A stretch of DNA of 56,572 nt from Saprospiraceae bacterium (GTDB lineage: Bacteria; Bacteroidota; Bacteroidia; Chitinophagales; Saprospiraceae), in assembly GCA_020631355.1 (NCBI GenBank), contig JAHDHL010000033.1, forward strand, positions 1-56,572, given 5' to 3'. The position numbers were made by a program, and so were the translations under genes. Each line of letters opens with the position of its first letter. The first letter of the stretch is position 1. Below, in pieces: positions 51,866 to 56,572 of this stretch. Under the pieces are notes generated by a model, which searched no databases, was not told where the DNA came from, and worked only from the letters and a program-made list of their open reading frames with translations.

Positions 51866-52106
51866 TAACTTCTATTTACCCCTTTCGGGAATTAACAATG
51901 GAAATAAGAAATCAATATCGGATATAAAAGTGGGAATTCATATTCCAAAAGGAATGTTGGCCGATAAATACAAAAGGATGTGCGCCTAAATTTGACATAG
52001 CCATACATTTGTTGTCCATTTCCTAAACTTCATCGGGAACTCTCTTTTTATATTCCCGTAAAACATGTAGGTTTAAGTTTAGATTCTCAATACATAAATT
52101 CACATC

Positions 52107-52463
52107 ATGAAAAACTGGATATCTGTTATTTCTCTGATAGCTGTTTCGGTATTGTATTTCAATTGTACGAATACTGTCCTTGAAGATTTGGAAAACAACC
52201 CTACTCCACCTGATGTAGCCAAATACAATCCGCATGTCAAGGCTGTGATTGATGCACATTGTATCAATTGCCACGGGGACACCAATCCCAGTGCGGGCAT
52301 TGTACTTTCCAATTATAATGATACCCGATTCCAGACGGAAACAGGAAATCTGCTGAATTCCGTGAACAACGATGCCAATCCGATGCCTCCGAGCGGTCTG
52401 CTTCCCCAATGGGAAAGGGATCTGTTCCAACAATGGGTTGACGACGGTTATCAGGAAAACTAA
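52107..52463 (+). CDS. c-type cytochrome lipoprotein
   Basis: A 118-residue protein. The lipoprotein signal has Cys20 in the lipobox (VLYFNC). A single heme-binding motif CINCH (Cys52, Cys55, His56) is followed by HGDTNPSAGIVL. Met93 in NPMPPSG is a good candidate for the second heme ligand. It resembles the short Planctomycete/Bacteroidota cytochrome c domains often linked to surface redox or cytochrome-peroxidase modules. It lies 52 bp before a DUF5777 barrel gene, probably in one operon. Confidence 0.88.
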   Translation: MKNWISVISLIAVSVLYFNCTNTVLEDLENNPTPPDVAKYNPHVKAVIDAHCINCHGDTNPSAGIVLSNYNDTRFQTETGNLLNSVNNDANPMPPSGLLPQWERDLFQQWVDDGYQEN

Positions 52464-52515
52464 TCCCATCTCCGAATTCCGACTATATTCAATCAACTAA
52501 ACTAAATCGACCAAT

Positions 52516-53364
52516 ATGAAACATGTTGTCTGGTTACTCCTACTGATTGGGCTTCCGTTCCTTGTACATTCCCAAGAGGAAAATGATACTGAAAATGACA
52601 GTAAAAGGGACAGGGTCAATCATTATCCTGCATTCGAGGCAATGAAAATCGGGAATCTACAATCCACCAAGGTTTCCGAAAAAGGAAAGGTATACATGTA
52701 TGTATCCCACAGATTCGGTTCACTGAAAGGTGGTTTGGGTACTTTTTTCGGGCTGGACAACGCAAGTACGAAGATTGAGTTGGTGTATGGTGTTTCGAAT
52801 AATTTCCAGATTGGGTTGAGTAGGGAATCCTTGAGGAGAACCTATGCCGGTACGGCCAAATGGAGATTCATGAAGCAGAGTGATAAGATGCCACTGAATC
52901 TGGTGGGTTTCGCCACCGCCACCATTAACACCCAATTGGACGAGGAGCGTTATCCGGGAATCGTCTTTGCGGATAGGTTAAGTTTTGCATATCAGTTACT
53001 GGCATCCAGAAGATTGCATGATAGGGTTTCCTTGGAACTGGCTCCTACATTCATCAGGCAGAATACGGTTCTGACTTCCGTTGAATCACACAATCAATTC
53101 GCTTTGGGAATCGGTGGTAGATTCAGGATTACCAAACTCATGTCCATTACGATAGATTATGCTTATAATTTCCATAGACCGGAAAATTCCCCTTATCAGG
53201 ATCCATTGACCATTGGTCTGGATATTGAAACGGGTGGGCATGTATTCCAATTATTATTCTCCAATGCGCAATCCTCCAATGAACCGGGATTCATGAGTTT
53301 GGCTGAAGGAGATTGGAGTACGGGCGAAATCTTCTTTGGTTTCAATATCGTAAGGGTATTCTAA
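52516..53364 (+). CDS. DUF5777 family outer-membrane β-barrel protein
   Basis: A 282-residue protein. The signal peptide (~1-19, VHSQ) precedes a body of regular amphipathic β-strands with Gly/aromatic ends (YVSHRFGSLKGGLGTFFGLDN; NNFQIGLSRESLRRTYAGTAKWRF), matching the DUF5777 β-barrel family by eye. Genes of this family commonly sit beside a cytochrome c lipoprotein as here, so the pair may form a redox or transport unit in the outer membrane. The function is not established. Confidence 0.82.
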   Translation: MKHVVWLLLLIGLPFLVHSQEENDTENDSKRDRVNHYPAFEAMKIGNLQSTKVSEKGKVYMYVSHRFGSLKGGLGTFFGLDNASTKIELVYGVSNNFQIGLSRESLRRTYAGTAKWRFMKQSDKMPLNLVGFATATINTQLDEERYPGIVFADRLSFAYQLLASRRLHDRVSLELAPTFIRQNTVLTSVESHNQFALGIGGRFRITKLMSITIDYAYNFHRPENSPYQDPLTIGLDIETGGHVFQLLFSNAQSSNEPGFMSLAEGDWSTGEIFFGFNIVRVF

Positions 53365-53403
53365 TACCATACACTCCAAACACAGGGTGTAAAATTTCCC
53401 ATT

Positions 53404-53970
53404 ATGGGTCAAATATTCTTTACATCAGATCATCATTTCGGACATACGAATATCATCAAATTCTGTGAACGCCCGTTTGCGGACATCAATGAAATGAATG
53501 AGGCACTCATCAAGCGATGGAATGAGAAAATCAGTCCGGAGGATGAGGTCTATCATATTGGTGATTTTGCAAAAACCAAGGATTACGACCAGGTAGCCGA
53601 TATCCTTGACCGCCTGAATGGCACCAAATACCTGATTGTTGGTAATCATGAGGGGCCTGCACTGCACCATCGGAAAAAATTCAAATGGGCCAAGGAATAT
53701 TTCGAATTGAAAGTCAAGGATTCCGAATGTAAGAATGGAGTTCAGCGAATTATCCTATTCCATTATGCCATGAGGGTTTGGCGGGGAGATTTCCGTGGTA
53801 CTTGGCATCTGTATGGACATAGCCACGGTAACTTACTGGATAAGGACAATCGTTTATCCTTTGATGTGGGTGTGGATTGCCATGATTATTATCCTTTATC
53901 CTATGATGAGGTAAAGGCCATCATGAAAACAAAAAAGTGGGAACCGCCTTTCGAATCCCGAAATATTTAG
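53404..53970 (+). CDS. Metallophosphoesterase family protein
   Basis: A 188-residue calcineurin-like phosphoesterase with the five family blocks: SDHHFGH (Asp9, His11), YHIGDFA, VGNHEG, FHYAMRVW and YGHSHGN. Two metal ions are expected. Its small size resembles YfcE/YkuE-like or phage-type single-domain enzymes. It lies 39 bp after the barrel gene and may share its transcript. Substrate unknown. Confidence 0.92.
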   Translation: MGQIFFTSDHHFGHTNIIKFCERPFADINEMNEALIKRWNEKISPEDEVYHIGDFAKTKDYDQVADILDRLNGTKYLIVGNHEGPALHHRKKFKWAKEYFELKVKDSECKNGVQRIILFHYAMRVWRGDFRGTWHLYGHSHGNLLDKDNRLSFDVGVDCHDYYPLSYDEVKAIMKTKKWEPPFESRNI

Positions 53971-53982
53971 GAATTACAAAAG

Positions 53983-54011
53983 CCGGTGGTCCGCCTTTCA
54001 ACGTCCACCGG
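53983..54011. repeat. GC-rich stem-loop after the metallophosphoesterase gene
   Basis: CCGGTGG (53983-53989) pairs with CCACCGG (54005-54011) across a 15-nt loop in otherwise AT-rich DNA. No T tract follows. It could be a weak terminator or a REP-like element. Confidence 0.5.
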
Positions 54012-54112
54012 GGGGCGAATTGAAAGTATCGCTTCGCATTCATTACAATGATTCTGATGGAATTTAAGTTCCATACTACTCTTACAACATTTTTCATTAA
54101 ATATATAACCCA

Positions 54113-54472
54113 ATGAATTCCTCAACCAAAATAACACTGATTACCATTCTTTTCGTTACCCTATTCATAGCATCGAATATGGTAACGAGGAAAAAGACCA
54201 TTTTCAAGTATGAGACCTTTGACAAGTATTTCGAGGCTATAAGGCTGAGTAAAGCGACCAAAAGAGGTGATTATAATAGAATGGTTATCATCTTTGAAAA
54301 TGACCGATACCACTTCCATCAGACGTTAGAATTCGGTAAGAACAAATATGATAAAATCAAGGAGGTCACACATTTCAATTGGGATAATGATTCTATTCTT
54401 AGCATCAAATATACTGATCTAGGAAATAAACGACATCAGGATAGTATCCAACTGGAATTAATAAGAAAATAA
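54113..54472 (+). CDS. Unknown protein with N-terminal membrane anchor
   Basis: A 119-residue protein. Residues ~7-23 are hydrophobic (ITLITILFVTLFIASNM), serving as anchor or uncleaved signal. The remainder is polar with aromatic residues and several Lys/Arg (YETFDKYFEAIRLSK; NDRYHFHQTLEF). No family recognised. The stop is only two bases from the stop of the convergent gene at 54475. Confidence 0.6.
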   Translation: MNSSTKITLITILFVTLFIASNMVTRKKTIFKYETFDKYFEAIRLSKATKRGDYNRMVIIFENDRYHFHQTLEFGKNKYDKIKEVTHFNWDNDSILSIKYTDLGNKRHQDSIQLELIRK

Positions 54473-54474
54473 TT

Positions 54475-55104
54475 TTAGTTATATTTTTTCTCAATCCTCA
54501 ATCCATCACAATAAATCTCAAGTATTTTCTTGATTTGGAAAGTGTAATATTTTCCATTTTTGATATCCTCGGCAAGTGATTTATTTTTTGAAAAGAATTT
54601 TGAGATTATTTTATTGAATCGTTTCCTCCGTTTAGGGACTGAAATAACTTCCCCTCCGTATTCTAGAATACTATAGCTTTTCTTCGTACCAGAAACATAG
54701 GTATTGGACCTAAGTGTCCCATCCGGAGATGGTGGGGAAGCACTCCAGTAGCCATCTACAACATAGGCTCCTTGGTACAACTTCACACTATCATCAAATA
54801 CCCTTTTTAGGAATTGTCGTTCATAATCGACCCAGACGGGGTAATATTCATCCACTCCTCTGATTATCTTTTCTATTTCCTTGATTTCTTTCCGTTCTTT
54901 TTTACAATCCCCCTCGGGTCTTTTATAAATAAGAACTCCATTTCTATTCTCTAATTCTATATAGTCCTTATGAGGTACGAAAACTCTAATCGTATCACCC
55001 TCCTTATCTACTAATTGTAAACTGTAATCCCATATTCCGCATTGTGCGGATGAAAAGGAATAAAAAAGAATGAACAAAATGGTTCCTTGGAAATATCTAA
55101 GCAT
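54475..55104 (-). CDS. Unknown secreted protein
   Basis: A 209-residue protein with signal peptide ~1-20 (ending SSAQC, so it could also be a lipoprotein if Cys21 is modified). The mature part is charged, with EGDTIRVFVPHKDYIELENRNG near its start and a Lys-rich C-terminus. No known domain. Single gene, 52 bp downstream of the NYN-domain gene on the same strand. Confidence 0.65.
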   Translation of the reverse strand: MLRYFQGTILFILFYSFSSAQCGIWDYSLQLVDKEGDTIRVFVPHKDYIELENRNGVLIYKRPEGDCKKERKEIKEIEKIIRGVDEYYPVWVDYERQFLKRVFDDSVKLYQGAYVVDGYWSASPPSPDGTLRSNTYVSGTKKSYSILEYGGEVISVPKRRKRFNKIISKFFSKNKSLAEDIKNGKYYTFQIKKILEIYCDGLRIEKKYN

Positions 55105-55156
55105 CAGTATTGTTTTATGAGGTCAACATGCAAATTACTATTTCAAATATATTAAA

Positions 55157-55633
55157 TTATCTAGATTTTTTTCTTAGGATATAGCAATCATGCTCATCGA
55201 TAGGTGTAAACAGATCCGCTTCATTCCTTAGTATTTGTGCAGTAGTTTGCTCCACTGCTGCAATCTCAACCCTTACCCCCTCTCCTTTGAGATGCCTGAC
55301 CAATTCCACATAATCAGAATCTCCTGACATGATAATAATGGTATCCACTTTCTTGGCTATCTGTGTAGCCTTAATTGTTAAAGGAATATCTGCTGATTTA
55401 TGGCAAGGCATTACGGAACCATGGAATTTTGTCAATAACCTATCGGCTAATTTCTTGGAGATGCTTTTCCCTTCACGGAAATAAATCAATCGGCTCAATC
55501 CCCGATTATTCAATAATCTGTCAATTAAAAAATCAAAATCCAATAAGGCATTCTTATTTCCTACCAAGCTTTGTAAACTTAGTTCTATATTGTTACCATC
55601 TATTAATACGGCAACAGATTGATTAATATTCAT
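55157..55633 (-). CDS. NYN-domain (LabA/PIN-like) ribonuclease
   Basis: A 158-residue PIN-like protein of the NYN/LabA class. Acidic metal-binding positions are visible: Asp12 in VLIDGNN, Asp81-82 region (KSADIP), Asp105 and Asp107 in MSGDSDYVEL. The core ends with GVRVEIAAVE and LRNEADLF. These enzymes are presumed RNases that act on stable RNAs or mRNA. No partner gene is evident. Confidence 0.9.
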   Translation of the reverse strand: MNINQSVAVLIDGNNIELSLQSLVGNKNALLDFDFLIDRLLNNRGLSRLIYFREGKSISKKLADRLLTKFHGSVMPCHKSADIPLTIKATQIAKKVDTIIIMSGDSDYVELVRHLKGEGVRVEIAAVEQTTAQILRNEADLFTPIDEHDCYILRKKSR

Positions 55634-55923
55634 AATAAAATTAATGTGAAAAAATTATTGAATTACGCTTTATCGCAATTCAAATCCCTTTGTTAAGAAA
55701 TCCAATCAATTTATTGCATGTGGAAAGAAGAAAGAAGTGATAGTTGCTTAACTTAGGATAGGATTATAGTTGGTATTTTTACCAGTGAAAATTATTCCTT
55801 ATATTAAAAACATAATTATTCAGCATTTAGTTCGATTGGTATTGATTTATTCTGTATCATCAATTACTATCCCTCTATACCCAATCGTAAAATCCGGATA
55901 GTTTTTTTATAAATATACATTGT

Positions 55924-56572
55924 ATGAAATCTCTGAATATTTTTTTCATATTATTCCTCTTATTCTATTTCAATGCTGATGCCTGCATCAATGGTGAGAT
56001 ACTTTTATTGCAGGATAAGTTCATTCTTTATGAAGACAGAGAGGGAGATATTCCCTACGGACACGATTTTTATCTGGAGGATGCAAAGGAGATGTTGCAT
56101 CAACTGGATTCAATTTATAGAAACGAAGATAACTTGGGGGCATATTCTGATATGGGCATCATTTATCTACTCACGGGAAAACATGATGAGGCAGTACAAT
56201 TGTATCAGGAAATTGAACGCATCGAACCCGGCAGATATGCCACTGCTTCTAATTTGGGAACGGTATACGAACTCATGGGAGAAAACGAAAAGGCTTTGCA
56301 ATGGATTCAAAAGGCTGTTGAAATCGACCCCAGTTCCCATAATCATTCCGAATGGATTCATGTCAACATCCTTAAGGCAAAAATCAAGGGAGCATCCGCC
56401 GTTAATTCCCAATCCCTGATTGGCACCCATTTCGGAACGGAGTCATACCCTGTAAGTAATATGGATGAGATACAGCTACAAAAGCTCGCCAATGCATTGT
56501 ACTTCCAACTTAACGAGAGGATTTCATTCATCAAACCCAAAAATGACATTGTGGCTCAATTGCTATTCGACC
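55924..56572 (+). CDS. TPR-repeat secreted protein, C-terminus cut off
   Basis: An open frame from ATG 55924 to the window edge (216 residues seen, no stop). The signal peptide (MKSLNIFFILFLLFYF) ends near ADAC, possibly a lipoprotein. At least two to three TPR units follow (LGAYSDMGIIYLLTGKHDEAVQLYQEI; TASNLGTVYELMGENEKALQWIQKAVEIDP). TPR repeats form superhelical protein-binding surfaces. Nothing beyond the repeat can be identified from the visible part. Confidence 0.85.
   Translation, partial: MKSLNIFFILFLLFYFNADACINGEILLLQDKFILYEDREGDIPYGHDFYLEDAKEMLHQLDSIYRNEDNLGAYSDMGIIYLLTGKHDEAVQLYQEIERIEPGRYATASNLGTVYELMGENEKALQWIQKAVEIDPSSHNHSEWIHVNILKAKIKGASAVNSQSLIGTHFGTESYPVSNMDEIQLQKLANALYFQLNERISFIKPKNDIVAQLLFD

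Noticed and set aside
1-56572. CRISPR array, transposase, integrase or prophage genes
   Set aside because: No regular direct-repeat array with spacers and no transposase, recombinase or phage structural motif was seen in either strand.

Overview
The window looks like chromosomal DNA of a Bacteroidota member. Three surface proteins end in type IX secretion (T9SS) sorting domains, there is a SusC/CarboxypepD-type TonB receptor, and TAnnTTTG -7 promoter boxes precede many genes. LytS/LytTR and DUF1573 genes are also present. A Saprospiria-like affiliation is possible but is only an impression. No phage, IS element, CRISPR array or rRNA was seen. One tRNA (Ala, GGC) is present.

Layout. 1-3068: a cut-off secreted protein, a small secreted helical protein, and a LytS-type histidine kinase with its LytTR response regulator. 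3431-8237: tRNA-Ala, then housekeeping genes (YceD-rpmF, RidA, trpS, FAH-family hydrolase, metK). 8261-11192: an MlaE/MlaF-type lipid transporter pair and a cell-wall amidase. 11226-22946: a glycan-type region. It holds two paralogous GT2 glycosyltransferases on the minus strand, one preceded by a 66-residue single-span protein. A tight plus-strand operon follows: a 1034-residue GT-C-like membrane protein, an Ig-like lipoprotein, a membrane-anchored GH5-like glycosidase and a GT4 enzyme. A STAS-domain protein closes the region. 23130-32849: a 43-residue membrane peptide, HscA-type Hsp70, two DUF1573 proteins, a NaChBac-type channel, an ArsC-like/PlsB-like gene pair, a membrane-anchored GIY-YIG protein, an EF-G and an SRPBCC protein. 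33111-41484: a repeat-rich T9SS adhesin-like protein, then an acyl-CoA operon (double acyl-CoA dehydrogenase, SDR, MaoC hydratase, 4-hydroxybutyryl-CoA dehydratase-like enzyme). 41900-46226: a TonB receptor and another acyl-CoA dehydrogenase. 46402-51012: AT-rich accessory DNA with two unknown proteins and two paralogous T9SS proteins. 51101-56572: SDR, c-type cytochrome lipoprotein, DUF5777 barrel, metallophosphoesterase, small unknowns, a NYN-domain protein and a cut-off TPR protein.

The most interesting signal is regulatory. Non-coding DNA around the GT2, 66-residue and STAS genes carries several pairs of 9-bp direct repeats with a 21-22 bp period, the geometry expected of LytTR-domain regulators. 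Two of these promoters match each other position by position from the operator through the -7 region into the leader. This suggests a LytTR-controlled regulon for a surface glycan, possibly driven by the LytS/LytTR pair at 1291-3068. The second item of note is the acyl-CoA operon. Its first gene is a precise two-copy acyl-CoA dehydrogenase with a 399-residue period, and its last gene keeps nearly all catalytic and iron-sulfur ligand residues of radical 4-hydroxybutyryl-CoA dehydratase.
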